From Fidelibacterota bacterium (GTDB taxonomy: Bacteria; Fidelibacterota; UBA2242), in contig JADHWC010000014.1 in assembly GCA_016783665.1 (NCBI GenBank), forward strand, positions 1 to 37,634: 37,634 nt of DNA, written 5' to 3'. The translations under genes were made by a program, and so were the position numbers. The notes below the pieces were generated by a model that did not search any database, was not told the origin of the DNA, and worked only from the letters and a program-made list of their open reading frames with translations. Shown one piece after another: positions 16,700 through 26,248 of the stretch. Every line of letters starts with the position of its first letter. Positions within the stretch are counted from its first letter, which is position 1.

Positions 16700-17165
16700 A
16701 ATACTTCACCTTTTGAATATTAACAACAGCAAATATTAAAGCTACTATAACTATTATCCTTGAGACTTCCGAACAGACAGATTTCATATCTCGAAAATAA
16801 TTCTCTAATCGCTCATTTTTATCTTTACTAACCAATCCAATCATTTTACCTCTGAGATCATTAACATCATACCCTAAAAAGTTTAATTGAGCTTCGTCAT
16901 TCTTCACATAATCAATCGCAAACGAATATGGTGGCGATGTAATTACTCCATCAATTGAGTTATTTTCAAGTGACATTTTCGTTGCAGTATCATTTTGTAA
17001 AATATTAACAATTCCTAAATCGCTGATGTATTTAGAACCATTTAAGATAAATGCTAATTCAAATGATTCATTAACTGATGGTAATAATTCTACCTTATCC
17101 TTGAATATAGTTTCTAAAAATGAAGGGATTTTATAAAATTCTTTATTTTCATTCATGTTTTTCAT
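16692..17165 (-). pseudogene. DNA methyltransferase fragment
   Basis: This 157-residue reading frame contains the catalytic motif IV of amino-methyltransferases, SIDGVITSPPYSFAIDYV (TSPPY at 76-80), followed by a segment (LNFLGYD...LRGKMIG) typical of N4/N6 DNA methylases. The AdoMet-binding FxGxG motif is absent. The frame ends soon after an odd hydrophobic tail (IVIVALIFAVVNIQ) where a family member would continue. It is therefore a 3'-truncated or internally deleted copy. A TTG lies one codon upstream; I use the ATG. The adjacent endonuclease-like gene supports a decayed restriction-modification locus. Confidence 0.65.
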
Positions 17166-17251
17166 CAATTCTCATTCATACGTTTTGTCAATTGAATCTT
17201 CTCTATTTTGAAGCAACTATTTGCCTATAACTTTTACACAACACTATTCAT

Positions 17252-19879
17252 CTATTGCTTAATATCGCGGCTTACTATCTCTTTTATCAGTTGATGGAAC
17301 TTTTCAAAAACCTCAGGAATTTTTTCCGGATACTTCCCTCCTGCCGTTGCCATATGGGGTTTCCCGCCGCCGCCGCCGCCTAACATTTTGCCCAACTCTT
17401 TTACCAGATTTCCGGCATGTAAATGATATTTCTTGATAGCCGCATCGGTAACAACAACCACCATAAACGGTTTTCCATCGCTTACTGAAATAATTAGTCC
17501 GACACCGTATTCCAATTTGTTTCGGATAATATCGCCAACCTTTTTCAAATCATCAATTGTATTTGAATCGTATTGATGAGAGAATAAAGTAATTTCGCCA
17601 ACTTTAGGCGAACCCATTAACAGTTTATCAATATCATCTTCGATACTTTTTGTTATTTCTTCTGCTAGTTTCTTTTCGAGCTGTTTGTTTCGAGTAATCA
17701 ATTCATCAATAAACTTAGAAAAAGTACCAACCGTAGTTCCAGTACTTACAATTGCCGAATCTAAAATTCTTTCTTTATTTCTAATGAATTCAATCGCTTT
17801 ATTTCCAGTTACTGCTTCGATCCGCCGAATTCCGGTTGCAACTGAAGATTCTGAAATAATTTTTACAAGCCCTATATCACCGGTGCGCCGTACATGTTTT
17901 CCACCACACAATTCCTTTGAAAAATCACTGACGGTTATTACGCGAACGTTATCTTCGTATTTCTCACCGAACAGAGCCATTGCGCCGGATTTTTTACCTG
18001 AATCATAATCCTGAATTTTATCAACTACGTCATTGTTTTCCCAGATTTCCTGATTGACAATGTCCTCAATCTTTTCCAGGTCAACAGAGTCTATTTTTGC
18101 AAAATGGGTCAGATCAAAGCGCAATCTTTCCGCTGTTACAAGCGAACCTTTCTGGTGTACATGATCTCCCAAAACTGTTCGTAATGCAGCGTGGAGTAAA
18201 TGGGTCGCCGTATGGTTGGCTCGAATATTATTACTTTTTTGAACATCGATCTTTGCGGTAACATTTGGATTTTTCAGGATAGAACCGCTTTTCAATCGGC
18301 AGACATGTACAATCATGTCATTAAGTTTAATCGTGTCCGTAACGTCTAATTCAAAATCAGCACTAATAATTGTTCCGGTATCGCCGATTTCACCGCCTGA
18401 TTCGGCATAAAACGGGGTTTTATCCAGTACAAGATGAATAATGTCATCATGGATAAAATATTTCCGAATGACCGATTCCGATTCGACATTGTCATATCCA
18501 ATAAATTCCGAGTCGACGCCTTCAGAAAGTACGATCCACTCTTTATCCAATTCTAGGGTATCCATTTTAAAATTCTGTGCCGACCGAGCCCGCTCTTTCT
18601 GCTTTTCCATTTCGACGGCAAAACCATCGAGGTCAACAGAAAATCCATCTTCTTCAGCGATTAGTTGCGTTAAATCAACCGGAAATCCATAAGTATCATA
18701 GAGTTTAAAAATATCACTCCCTTTGATCTCAGATTTTTTCGTATCGATAAGTTGTTGTTTAACAAGTAAATATACTTCTAAACCTTTATCAAGCGTTTCG
18801 CCAAATGATTGTTCTTCCGCCAGGATTACTTGTTTAATATGCTCTTTACGTTCAATTATTTCAGGAAAAACGTCCCCGAGTATTTTACAAACTGTGTCAA
18901 CCAGCTTATATATGAAAGGTTCATGCATATTTAACATACGTCCATACCGGGCGGCTCTCCGCAGGATTCTTCTGATCACATATCCCCTGCCTTCATTGGA
19001 AGGCATACCGCCATCTGCAATCGAAAAACTTAACATTCGAATATGATCGGCGATTACCCGGTGAGGCATTCCGGATTCTTCATCGTAGGGTACACCCGTA
19101 AGTTGTGCTATTTCGTCAATGATTGGTTTGAATAAATCCGAATCATAATTTGAATGTTTACCCTGTAATGCAGCAACGATCCGCTCCAGTCCGGCTCCTG
19201 TATCTACATGTTTTTTTGGCAGCGGATGCAATTTTCCGCCTTTATCACGGTTATATTGAATAAAAACCAGATTCCATAATTCAATATATTCAGGATCGTC
19301 GGTATTGATTTTTGACGCTGATTGTCCGTCCGGATTGTCGCCGGAATAATAATGGATTTCAGAACAGGGACCGCAAGGACCTGTTTCCCCCATTTCCCAA
19401 AAATTATCCTTTTTACCATATTTTAAAATATGCTCAGGATTGATATCTGTTTCGGATTTCCAGTATTCGGCAGCCTCGTTATCGTCTTTAAAAACAGTTG
19501 CCCATAAACGTTCTTTGGGAAATTTCCATACGTCCGTCAACAACTTCCATGCATAAACAATAGCTTCTTTTTTATAATAATCGCCAAATGACCAATTGCC
19601 CAGCATTTCAAAGAATGTATGGTGATATGTGTCTTTTCCAACCTCTTCGAGATCGTTATGTTTACCACTGACTCGTATACATTTCTGAGAATCGACGACT
19701 CGTGGATAAGATGGCTCTTCCTGATTCAGAAATATAGATTTAAACTGGTTCATACCGGCATTTGTGAACAATAATGTCGGATCATTTTGAGGAATTACAG
19801 GTGAACTTATAACAATTTTATGCTTATTATTTTTAAAAAAGTCTATAAAATCGTTCCTTATTTCCGCTGCGGTTTTCAT
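17252..19879 (-). CDS. alaS: Alanyl-tRNA synthetase
   Basis: This 875-residue class II synthetase charges tRNA-Ala and edits mischarged Ser and Gly. The catalytic domain is at the N-terminus (FFKNNKHKIVISSPVIPQNDPTLLFTNAGM region). The editing domain has the zinc-binding HTATH (about 555) and CGGKHV (about 658) motifs. The C-Ala domain ends with a Gly-rich GGGGGGKPHMATAGG. The length is standard. It lies 3' of recA-recX on the same strand, a common order, though separated here by a 1.2-kb gap with repeats and a broken gene. The tRNA-Ala gene near 28.6 kb keeps the G3:U70 pair this enzyme recognises. Confidence 0.98.
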   Translation of the reverse strand: MKTAAEIRNDFIDFFKNNKHKIVISSPVIPQNDPTLLFTNAGMNQFKSIFLNQEEPSYPRVVDSQKCIRVSGKHNDLEEVGKDTYHHTFFEMLGNWSFGDYYKKEAIVYAWKLLTDVWKFPKERLWATVFKDDNEAAEYWKSETDINPEHILKYGKKDNFWEMGETGPCGPCSEIHYYSGDNPDGQSASKINTDDPEYIELWNLVFIQYNRDKGGKLHPLPKKHVDTGAGLERIVAALQGKHSNYDSDLFKPIIDEIAQLTGVPYDEESGMPHRVIADHIRMLSFSIADGGMPSNEGRGYVIRRILRRAARYGRMLNMHEPFIYKLVDTVCKILGDVFPEIIERKEHIKQVILAEEQSFGETLDKGLEVYLLVKQQLIDTKKSEIKGSDIFKLYDTYGFPVDLTQLIAEEDGFSVDLDGFAVEMEKQKERARSAQNFKMDTLELDKEWIVLSEGVDSEFIGYDNVESESVIRKYFIHDDIIHLVLDKTPFYAESGGEIGDTGTIISADFELDVTDTIKLNDMIVHVCRLKSGSILKNPNVTAKIDVQKSNNIRANHTATHLLHAALRTVLGDHVHQKGSLVTAERLRFDLTHFAKIDSVDLEKIEDIVNQEIWENNDVVDKIQDYDSGKKSGAMALFGEKYEDNVRVITVSDFSKELCGGKHVRRTGDIGLVKIISESSVATGIRRIEAVTGNKAIEFIRNKERILDSAIVSTGTTVGTFSKFIDELITRNKQLEKKLAEEITKSIEDDIDKLLMGSPKVGEITLFSHQYDSNTIDDLKKVGDIIRNKLEYGVGLIISVSDGKPFMVVVVTDAAIKKYHLHAGNLVKELGKMLGGGGGGKPHMATAGGKYPEKIPEVFEKFHQLIKEIVSRDIKQ

Positions 19880-20020
19880 ATCACTCCAAATCTACTCAAC
19901 AATTTTCACCTTATTTTTGACAACTCTTGTTTCTCCATTATAAATCAAATCATTCTAATTATTAAACGTTTAAGTTATTTTTTCCAGCGTCAATAATCAA
20001 GCCCCGAATTGTCGGTTTCA

Positions 20021-20266
20021 TTAACATAATATCACAAAATTGTCACATAATACCCTTGATGGTTTCGTCCCATAGGGATCTCTTTGAGATAAAAAGTGAT
20101 TACCTGCCCGCCCTCCTTCGGAGGAAGCAGGCGGGTAAGTGTCATTCTGAGAGAGGCATCCCGACTCGTCGGGAAAGAATCGGGTTGGACAGTTGCGATA
20201 TGTCATAAGCGATCCTTCAGTCATACTTCCTTCAGGATGACAGTTTTGATACTTTTTACGATTCAA
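20021..20266. repeat. Composite of dispersed palindromic repeats
   Basis: This is the main content of the 640-bp gap upstream of alaS (19880-20519). It holds a GC-rich hairpin (CCCGCC...GGCGGG, about 20108-20135, with CTCC-TTC-GGAG inside). A GTCATTCTGAG unit with CATCCCGACTCGTCGGGA follows, then a CGATCCTTCAG...CAGGATGACAG unit. These resemble the repeats near 6432-6545 and 37396-37480. No gene is supported. I see nothing recognisable in the AT-rich remainder (19880-20020 and 20267-20519). Confidence 0.65.
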
Positions 20267-20519
20267 TCACCCTTGATACTAAAAAGGAACTTAATGATTT
20301 CACGAGTATAGATTCCCCCAATAAACCTCAACCCTATATTTCAATCGACAGAAATATACAAAATTTATCATAATTATTTAGGTTCTTTCTATTTTTCAAT
20401 GGGTCGATATACTAAAAATAAAAAATCTGATTATCCAATATCCAACCCCAGTGTAATAAAAGAAAAAGAAGATTTCACGGGGCAGGCACGGAACATCCAA
20501 TATCGAAGTATTTTTGTCA

Positions 20520-21004
20520 CTATTGCTCCTTTTTCTTTTTCGCTGTATCAATGCTTTTGAAAAGTATTGAAATCAACTCATCTGTCTCCTGTAATAAAGG
20601 GGACAATTTTGTTGAAGGTTGAATTAATTTTGCCTGAACTATTATTTTCAGCCACACTTCAGTCTCTCTCAACTCTTTTCCCGTAAGGGATTCCTGCGGA
20701 ATAAACCCACTTTCAATTTATTCACCCCGTTAGATATTTCGTTTAAAGTATTGTTTTCTGCTAATTTATTAATTATCTAACGGGGTAAATAAAATCAGCC
20801 TTTGATTCAGCACTTTTGCCACAGGCATTCCTTCGGAAGAGCCTCACCGTAATTTGCAGCGGGTGAAGTTCCGCTTCTTAATATTTGAGAAGAGATATGT
20901 CTACCTGCTTTTGTTTCAGGCAGTTGTTCTGAAACATTAATAATTCTAACCGCATAATCAATAAACCGTTCCTGTAAATCAAACTTTTTTTCTTTTTCAT
21001 TCAT
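20520..21004 (-). pseudogene. Four-helix bundle protein gene (S23/IVP type), disrupted by insertions
   Basis: The 5' part encodes FIDYAVRIINVSEQLPETKAGRHISS and RSGTSPAANYGEA, the N-terminal half of the 23S rRNA-intervening-sequence four-helix bundle family (about 120 residues). The frame then breaks. Fragments AESKADFI, NKLKV and ELRETEVWLKIIVQAKLI, ending IDTAKKKKEQ, reappear downstream in other frames. Between them lie three extra segments: about 22 nt (TTCCGAAGGAATGCCTGTGG), a 77-bp inverted-repeat element, and about 30 nt (TTCCGCAGGAATCCCTTACGGG). Removing these restores a normal-looking protein. The N-terminal 65 codons still form an open frame from ATG. Members are helical and of uncertain function. 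Confidence 0.75.
20717..20793. repeat. 77-bp inverted-repeat element
   Basis: Arms TTTATTCACCCCGTTAGATA and its complement (20774-20793) match at 19 of 20 positions and flank an AT-rich 37-bp spacer. The element sits between codons of the four-helix-bundle gene. It looks like a small non-autonomous insertion or a long hairpin. No transposase is present. Confidence 0.7.
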
Positions 21005-21079
21005 ATTTGGAAATTTCGTGTTGGCTATTGGACATTAACTTACCCACTCAATTCTCAGAAGAGCCATTATTTATTGCAT

Positions 21080-21748
21080 TTATTGAAGATCTTTCAGCAC
21101 CTGATTGATTACAGAATAGTTGAAACCACGTTGTTGTAAAAACCGGTAAATTTTCTCCCTCGCTTTTGCCTGGTCTTTAATAGTCCTCATTTTCTTCTTT
21201 GCAAGTTCAAAGGCGTTTTTTAATTGATCTGAGTCGTGGATTTGATTTTCCAGAACATTTTTTATGATTTCTGACGATAAGCCGCGTCTGCGCAATTGAA
21301 GTCGAATCTTATTAATTCCGTAACAATTCAAATTGATCATATCACGCACTAACATCGATGCATACTCTTCATCATTAATATACTTTCGTTCTTTACAATA
21401 AGAGATAGAGCGCTTAACGGCTTTTTCTGTAATTTCTTTCTTCCGAAGATAAAGCGTTAATTCGTATTCGCTTCTCATTCGCCTTATTAAGTATCGTAGC
21501 GCTAACTCTTTTGCTTTTTCGAATTCTTCATGTGTTTTGATAATCGTGATCTGCTTTTCGGAAAGTGATTTACCTGTTTCAATCGGAAATAAACGGAAAG
21601 TCTCTTCGCAAACACTAAAAGAATATTCGCCATCGAGAAATATTGATCGTCGATCCGTTCTTTTTTTCTGTGTAGAAATTTTTGTGACGATTCTTTCTGC
21701 CTCTTTCGAGAAATTTAAACCGTCACGGGTATTGCTATATGCAAACAA
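21080..21748 (-). CDS. recX: RecX family regulatory protein
   Basis: This 222-residue protein resembles RecX, which binds RecA filaments and modulates their activity. Its C-terminal two-thirds are helical tandem repeats with characteristic segments: ALRYLIRRMRSEYELTLYLRKKEI, YINDEEYASMLVRD, GINKIRLQLRRRGLS and REKIYRFLQQRGFNYSVI. The first 60 residues form a beta-rich N-terminal extension seen in many RecX proteins. The only plausible start is a TTG 7 bp after the recA stop, with no good Shine-Dalgarno site. Translation coupled to recA is therefore likely. The recA-recX order is conserved across bacteria. Confidence 0.92.
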   Translation of the reverse strand: MFAYSNTRDGLNFSKEAERIVTKISTQKKRTDRRSIFLDGEYSFSVCEETFRLFPIETGKSLSEKQITIIKTHEEFEKAKELALRYLIRRMRSEYELTLYLRKKEITEKAVKRSISYCKERKYINDEEYASMLVRDMINLNCYGINKIRLQLRRRGLSSEIIKNVLENQIHDSDQLKNAFELAKKKMRTIKDQAKAREKIYRFLQQRGFNYSVINQVLKDLQ

Positions 21749-21754
21749 TGTGAG

Positions 21755-22774
21755 TTATTTGGCTGGTTGGGGTTCTTTTACTAGACCAAGAAATTCTCGA
21801 ACCTTCTTCTCAATTTTTGTAAACATCTCTTTATTTTCTGCCAGGAATTGTTTGGCATTTTCCCGACCCTGACCAATTCTTTCATCTCCAAAAGAGAACC
21901 ATGATCCGCTTTTTTGAATAACATCTGCCTCGACCGCAGTATCCAGTACATCGCCTTCAAATGAAATTCCTGTTCCGTATATAATATCGAATTGAGTTTC
22001 TCTGAAAGGTGGCGCCAGTTTATTTTTTACAACTTTAACTCTTGTGCGATTTCCAATATTAGTGTTTCCTTCTTTCAGCGAAGAAATCCGGCGGATCTCA
22101 AGACGCAGCGAGGTATAAAACTTCAGAGCACGTCCACCGGTAGTCGTCTCGGGATTTCCAAACATGACTCCGATTTTCATCCTGATCTGATTAATGAAAA
22201 CAACAGAAGTATTCGATTTACTAACAGAGCCTGTTAATTTGCGAAGCGCCTGTGACATTAAGCGTGCCTGAAGCCCCATATGTGAATCACCCATTTCGCC
22301 CTCTAATTCCGCCCTGGGGACCAACGCCGCAACAGAATCCACAACGATAACATCAATAGCATTACTTCGTACAAGCGTTTCCGTAATTTCCAGCGCCTGT
22401 TCACCATTATCCGGTTGAGATATAAGCAAGTCTTTCGTATTAACACCTAACTTTGCTGCATAAATTGGATCAAGGGCATGCTCGGCATCGATAAACGCTG
22501 CATATCCACCTGTTTTCTGAGCTTCTGCAATAATATGTAACGCAAGAGTCGTTTTCCCGGAGGCTTCCGGTCCATAGATCTCAGTTACTCTGCCCCGTGG
22601 TATTCCTCCGATTCCCACGGCAGCGTCAAGTGACAGACAACCGGTGGAAATAACATCTGTCGAAATTTTGAAGCCTTCATCACCCAATCTCATTATAGAT
22701 CCCTTACCGAATTGACGGTCTATCTGAGATACGGCTAAATCCAGCGCTCTTTGTTTGTTTGTATTATCTACCAT
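21755..22774 (-). CDS. recA: Recombinase A
   Basis: This 339-residue RecA is the ATP-dependent strand-exchange protein of homologous repair and the SOS response. Walker A is GPEASGKTT (68-76), Walker B is in the [10 protein letters not shown] region, and the L1/L2 regions include [22 protein letters not shown]. The C-terminus is short with a lysine-rich tail. I use the ATG with GGGAG upstream; a TTG two codons earlier would add only two residues. I did not find a convincing LexA box in the short 19-bp gap to thpR, and the gene appears to be transcribed with cinA and thpR. Confidence 0.99.
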   Translation of the reverse strand: MVDNTNKQRALDLAVSQIDRQFGKGSIMRLGDEGFKISTDVISTGCLSLDAAVGIGGIPRGRVTEIYGPEASGKTTLALHIIAEAQKTGGYAAFIDAEHALDPIYAAKLGVNTKDLLISQPDNGEQALEITETLVRSNAIDVIVVDSVAALVPRAELEGEMGDSHMGLQARLMSQALRKLTGSVSKSNTSVVFINQIRMKIGVMFGNPETTTGGRALKFYTSLRLEIRRISSLKEGNTNIGNRTRVKVVKNKLAPPFRETQFDIIYGTGISFEGDVLDTAVEADVIQKSGSWFSFGDERIGQGRENAKQFLAENKEMFTKIEKKVREFLGLVKEPQPAK

Positions 22775-22793
22775 AATCAAGCTCTCCCTCTGT

Positions 22794-23354
22794 TCAATTC
22801 AATGAAAATTTATGTATTGGAGTATATATTGCTCCCTTAGGCTTTAAGATACTCTCAAACAGTATGATTTCCGTAACATTGTTTTCAATGGGATCAAATC
22901 TATACTTAACGAAGCGATTCAGATTGGGATAAGACTTTTTAAAACCTTTAACACGACCTAAAGTAATATGTGATCTATATTCCCTATCTTCCTTTTTTAC
23001 AGGCATATCCTTCATCGCATCATTAAGTAATTTACTCAATTCTCCCAAATGATTCGAACCTTGTGTAATTCCCAGCCATAGCACTCTTGGTCGCGTTAAA
23101 TTCGGAAATACTCCGGTTCCCTGACTAATATAAGCAAATTTTTTAAAACTACGAATGGAACTTTGTATGTTTGATATAATAGCCGGGATATGATCGGTAT
23201 TTACATCTCCTAAAAATTTTAGCGTCAAATGAACATTTCCCGGAGCTATAAAGCGAATTTCATTTTTTAAAAAATGAAATTCCGAATGCAGTGCACGTAT
23301 CAATGCCCGAGTCTGTTCCGAGACATTGACAGCTAAAAACAGCCGCTTTTCCAT
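22794..23354 (-). CDS. thpR: RNA 2',3'-cyclic phosphodiesterase
   Basis: This 186-residue 2H phosphoesterase of the LigT/ThpR type hydrolyses 2',3'-cyclic phosphate ends of RNA. The two catalytic H-x-T motifs are HLT at 42-44 ([10 protein letters not shown]) and HIT at 129-131 (SHITLGRV). The length is typical. The ATG is one base from the cinA stop, and the gene lies between cinA and recA, where it is also found in other genomes. Confidence 0.94.
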   Translation of the reverse strand: MEKRLFLAVNVSEQTRALIRALHSEFHFLKNEIRFIAPGNVHLTLKFLGDVNTDHIPAIISNIQSSIRSFKKFAYISQGTGVFPNLTRPRVLWLGITQGSNHLGELSKLLNDAMKDMPVKKEDREYRSHITLGRVKGFKKSYPNLNRFVKYRFDPIENNVTEIILFESILKPKGAIYTPIHKFSLN

Positions 23355-23355
23355 A

Positions 23356-24585
23356 TTACTTCCTCTTTAATGCCAGACGTAATTGATTCAAAGCCATCTG
23401 GGAAAAATATGTTTTATTCGATTCTCTATCCCATCTATGTAAAAAATGAAATACTTCATCTGTTTGATTCATAGATAATCCCACGTAAACCGTGCCGACA
23501 GGTTTTTGCGGTAATCCGCCAGATGGTCCCGCGATGCCGGTTGTGCTTAAACCAATATCCGTATTTGCATTCTTTCGAATACCGCTTGCCATTTCTAATG
23601 CCGTTTCCGGACTTACAGCGCCATATTTTCGTAAAGTATTTTCCTTTACATTCAATACATCCATTTTCGATTGATTACTGTAGCAAACAGCGCCTTGCAT
23701 AAAATAATCCGAACTGCCGGGAACATTTGTCAATCGGTGGGCGATCAACCCTCCCGTGCAAGATTCTGCAGTCGCAATCGTATGTTTTTCGGCTGTCAGC
23801 ATTTCAGCGATGACGGATTCCAGTGTATCAATCCCGAATCCATAAATGACATTACCAAGTATAGCGCTTACCTCATCAATATATAACGAAAACCGAGTGT
23901 GTTCATTATCATTACTATTTAATGACAATGCGATATCAACAGCCGGGAATCTTGGTAGTAAAGAAACTACTAATTCCGGATGAGAGTCAATCCAGTGACT
24001 AATTTTAGAAAATATTTCAGATTCCGGTAATCCGGTTGTGTGGATTATTTCACAGGATATCTTCTGATTAATCAACTTACTTATATCATGCCGGATGAAA
24101 TCCTGGAACATCTTCCTCATTTCAACAGGCACACCGGGCATAAAGAAAAATAATCTCCCGTCTTTCTCAAATTTCATACCCTGAGCGGTTCCAATTAAAT
24201 TTGGGCTGATAATCGACTTGTTGGGAATCATAGCCTGTTGTTTATTAAAATCAGACAGGCTTAAACCCTTACTATCAAAAAGAGTTTTTATATGTCGAAA
24301 TGCATCATTATTGAATTTCAGTGGTGAATCAAAGTATTGTACAATTGCTTCCTTGGTAATATCATCGTGCGTTGGTCCTAAACCACCGGTAATAAAAACG
24401 AGATTAACCTCAGATTCAATATGATCAAGAGCATGTGTAATGGATGTAATTGTATCACCGATGATCGCAATCAAATCAACATTGACGCCAATATGTTTCA
24501 ACTGTTCTATAAGATACCGGGAGTTCGTTTCTGTCGATAATCCCGAAGTGAGTTCATTACCGATCGCTATAATTGCAGCGCGCAT
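23356..24585 (-). CDS. cinA: CinA family protein (NMN deamidase/competence-damage protein)
   Basis: This is a 409-residue full-length two-domain CinA. The N-terminal MoaB/MogA-like domain shows AIGNELTSG and FITGGLGPTHDDIT, associated with ADP-ribose pyrophosphatase activity. The C-terminal domain has TAESCTGGLIAHRLTNVPGSS and GIAGPSGG, the nicotinamide-mononucleotide deamidase signature. It likely recycles NAD by-products. It abuts pgpA with no gap, and the order pgsA-cinA-recA is classical. No frameshift or truncation is seen. Confidence 0.96.
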   Translation of the reverse strand: MRAAIIAIGNELTSGLSTETNSRYLIEQLKHIGVNVDLIAIIGDTITSITHALDHIESEVNLVFITGGLGPTHDDITKEAIVQYFDSPLKFNNDAFRHIKTLFDSKGLSLSDFNKQQAMIPNKSIISPNLIGTAQGMKFEKDGRLFFFMPGVPVEMRKMFQDFIRHDISKLINQKISCEIIHTTGLPESEIFSKISHWIDSHPELVVSLLPRFPAVDIALSLNSNDNEHTRFSLYIDEVSAILGNVIYGFGIDTLESVIAEMLTAEKHTIATAESCTGGLIAHRLTNVPGSSDYFMQGAVCYSNQSKMDVLNVKENTLRKYGAVSPETALEMASGIRKNANTDIGLSTTGIAGPSGGLPQKPVGTVYVGLSMNQTDEVFHFLHRWDRESNKTYFSQMALNQLRLALKRK

Positions 24586-25053
24586 TTATATTATCCAGAG
24601 AATTAGATTGACGGTGATTGCCGTGAAAATTCCGGCGACAATATCATCCATCATAATTCCGAACCCGCCATTCATATGTTCGAGTTTATTAATGGGATAT
24701 ATTTTTGTAATATCAAAAAATCTAAAAACAACAAAAGCGAGGAAAAATAATGGTAATTGCTCAGGAAATCGGATTTGTGGAATAAGTAATAATGCCAGCC
24801 ACATTCCGGCAACTTCATCAATTACAATATAAGAAGGATCGATAAGTCCGGAATAAATCTCTGATAAACCAGCTACAAAGATCCCAATAAGAATCGCGCT
24901 AGTGACAATAATAATTCGAATCAGCGCCGATTCGACGGGAAGAAATATCCAGATGATAACAGCAAGAAGACTCGCCCATGTACCGGGAGCGACAGGTATA
25001 TATCCCGTATAAAAAAAAGACGCCAGCGTGTTGATGAAAAAGTTTTTTCTCAA
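24586..25053 (-). CDS. pgpA: Phosphatidylglycerophosphatase A
   Basis: This 155-residue integral membrane phosphatase converts phosphatidylglycerophosphate to phosphatidylglycerol, the step after PgsA. Family motifs are GYIPVAPGTWASL near the N-terminus, YIVIDEVAGMWLAL, FRFFDITKIYPI and GGFGIMMDDIVAG. The start is a TTG overlapping the pgsA stop (TTGA), so the two enzymes of the pathway are translationally coupled. The length matches the family. Confidence 0.96.
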   Translation of the reverse strand: MRKNFFINTLASFFYTGYIPVAPGTWASLLAVIIWIFLPVESALIRIIIVTSAILIGIFVAGLSEIYSGLIDPSYIVIDEVAGMWLALLLIPQIRFPEQLPLFFLAFVVFRFFDITKIYPINKLEHMNGGFGIMMDDIVAGIFTAITVNLILWII

Positions 25054-25655
25054 GATTTTTTAAGATACTGTTTAATAATTTTTCTATTGACGATGATATA
25101 TTCAACACCGGTCCATACGGTAAATAAAGTCACGATCAGCATCAATATATATATGATAGGATAATTTTCGAGGACTTTGATATATTCAGATATTCCTAGG
25201 AATATTTTCCAACGCTGAGTGATGATATAGACCAAAATAAAACATACAGCGCCAATCTGTGCTCCGGTTTTTACTTTAGCGGATGAGCTGGTAACCATTG
25301 TGCTGTCTTTTGTGGACATTAATATCCGTATCCCGGTTACTATAAAATCCCGAAGGATCACTAAAATAACCATCCATAAAGGTATGTAATCCATCACAAC
25401 AAAGGAAATAAATGCAGCAGACATAAGCACTTTATCGGCTAAAGGATCAAGGAATTTTCCTAATCTTGTCACTTCACTATATTTTCTTGCAATATAGCCG
25501 TCATAGGCATCAGTCGTGGATGCAAGTATAAAAATAATCAATGCCAGTATTTCAAAATATTGATATCCCCTAAATAAAAAATATAAAAACAGAGGAGTCA
25601 ACAATATTCTCAAAGTAGTAATAAAATTTGCCCTTGTGAAAATTTTAGATTTCAT
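25050..25655 (-). CDS. pgsA: CDP-diacylglycerol-glycerol-3-phosphate phosphatidyltransferase
   Basis: This 201-residue CDP-alcohol phosphatidyltransferase makes phosphatidylglycerophosphate in the inner membrane. The complete CAPT motif is present: DG at 52-53, AR at 56-57, G66, D70 and D74 (YDGYIARKYS, then LGKFLDPLADK). Several hydrophobic helices follow. The ATG overlaps the recR stop (TAATG) and the stop overlaps pgpA. This places phospholipid synthesis between recombination genes in one compact transcript. Confidence 0.96.
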   Translation of the reverse strand: MKSKIFTRANFITTLRILLTPLFLYFLFRGYQYFEILALIIFILASTTDAYDGYIARKYSEVTRLGKFLDPLADKVLMSAAFISFVVMDYIPLWMVILVILRDFIVTGIRILMSTKDSTMVTSSSAKVKTGAQIGAVCFILVYIITQRWKIFLGISEYIKVLENYPIIYILMLIVTLFTVWTGVEYIIVNRKIIKQYLKKS

Positions 25656-26248
25656 TATAATTGTGTTCTACCCTTTATTGCATGTGTTAAAGTTAATTCG
25701 TCGGCAAATTCGATATCGATTCCCATAGGTAGTCCCTGAGCGATCCGGCTTACATTTATGCCCTTGTTTTTTATCAATTTTGACAAGTACAGCAATGTTG
25801 TTTCGCCATCCCGGGTTGGATTGATTGCAAATATTACCTCTTTAATACCATCCAATCGAGGCATCAGATCATCAATATTCAAATCATTTGGTCCGATTCC
25901 GTTTAGTGGTGATAAGACACCGCCCAGCACATGATAGAGTCCTCGATACCGACCGGTTTTCTCAATTGCCAGCATATCCATGCTTTCCTGAACAATACAA
26001 ATCGTTGAATGGTCCCGCTTTAAATCTGAGCAAATGTCACAAGGATCATCTTCCGATATATTATGACACTGACTGCATTCGGATATCCGATCTTTTACAT
26101 CAATGATCGCCTTTGCCATGGCAACAGCGTCGTCACGAGGATTTTTCAAGATGAAAAATGCCAGACGTTGAGCAGATTTTTTACCTACGCCCGGGAATCG
26201 CGATAGTTGATCTATCAATATTTGAAGAGAAGCTGGTAATGTGCTCAT
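25655..26248 (-). CDS. recR: Recombination mediator RecR
   Basis: This 197-residue RecR works with RecO/RecF to load RecA at gaps. The N-terminal HhH region (LSRFPGVGKKSAQRLAF) is followed by the Cys4 zinc site C58, C61, C70 and C73. A Toprim domain comes next (ICIVQESMDMLAIEKTG, YHVLGGVLSPLNGIGP). The length is standard. The start ATG overlaps the ybaB stop (ATGA), in the conserved dnaX-ybaB-recR order. Confidence 0.97.
   Translation of the reverse strand: MSTLPASLQILIDQLSRFPGVGKKSAQRLAFFILKNPRDDAVAMAKAIIDVKDRISECSQCHNISEDDPCDICSDLKRDHSTICIVQESMDMLAIEKTGRYRGLYHVLGGVLSPLNGIGPNDLNIDDLMPRLDGIKEVIFAINPTRDGETTLLYLSKLIKNKGINVSRIAQGLPMGIDIEFADELTLTHAIKGRTQL

Noticed and set aside
20021-20266. Open frame through the repeat cluster upstream of alaS
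   Set aside because: The translation is just the palindromic repeats, with no ribosome-binding site or family similarity.
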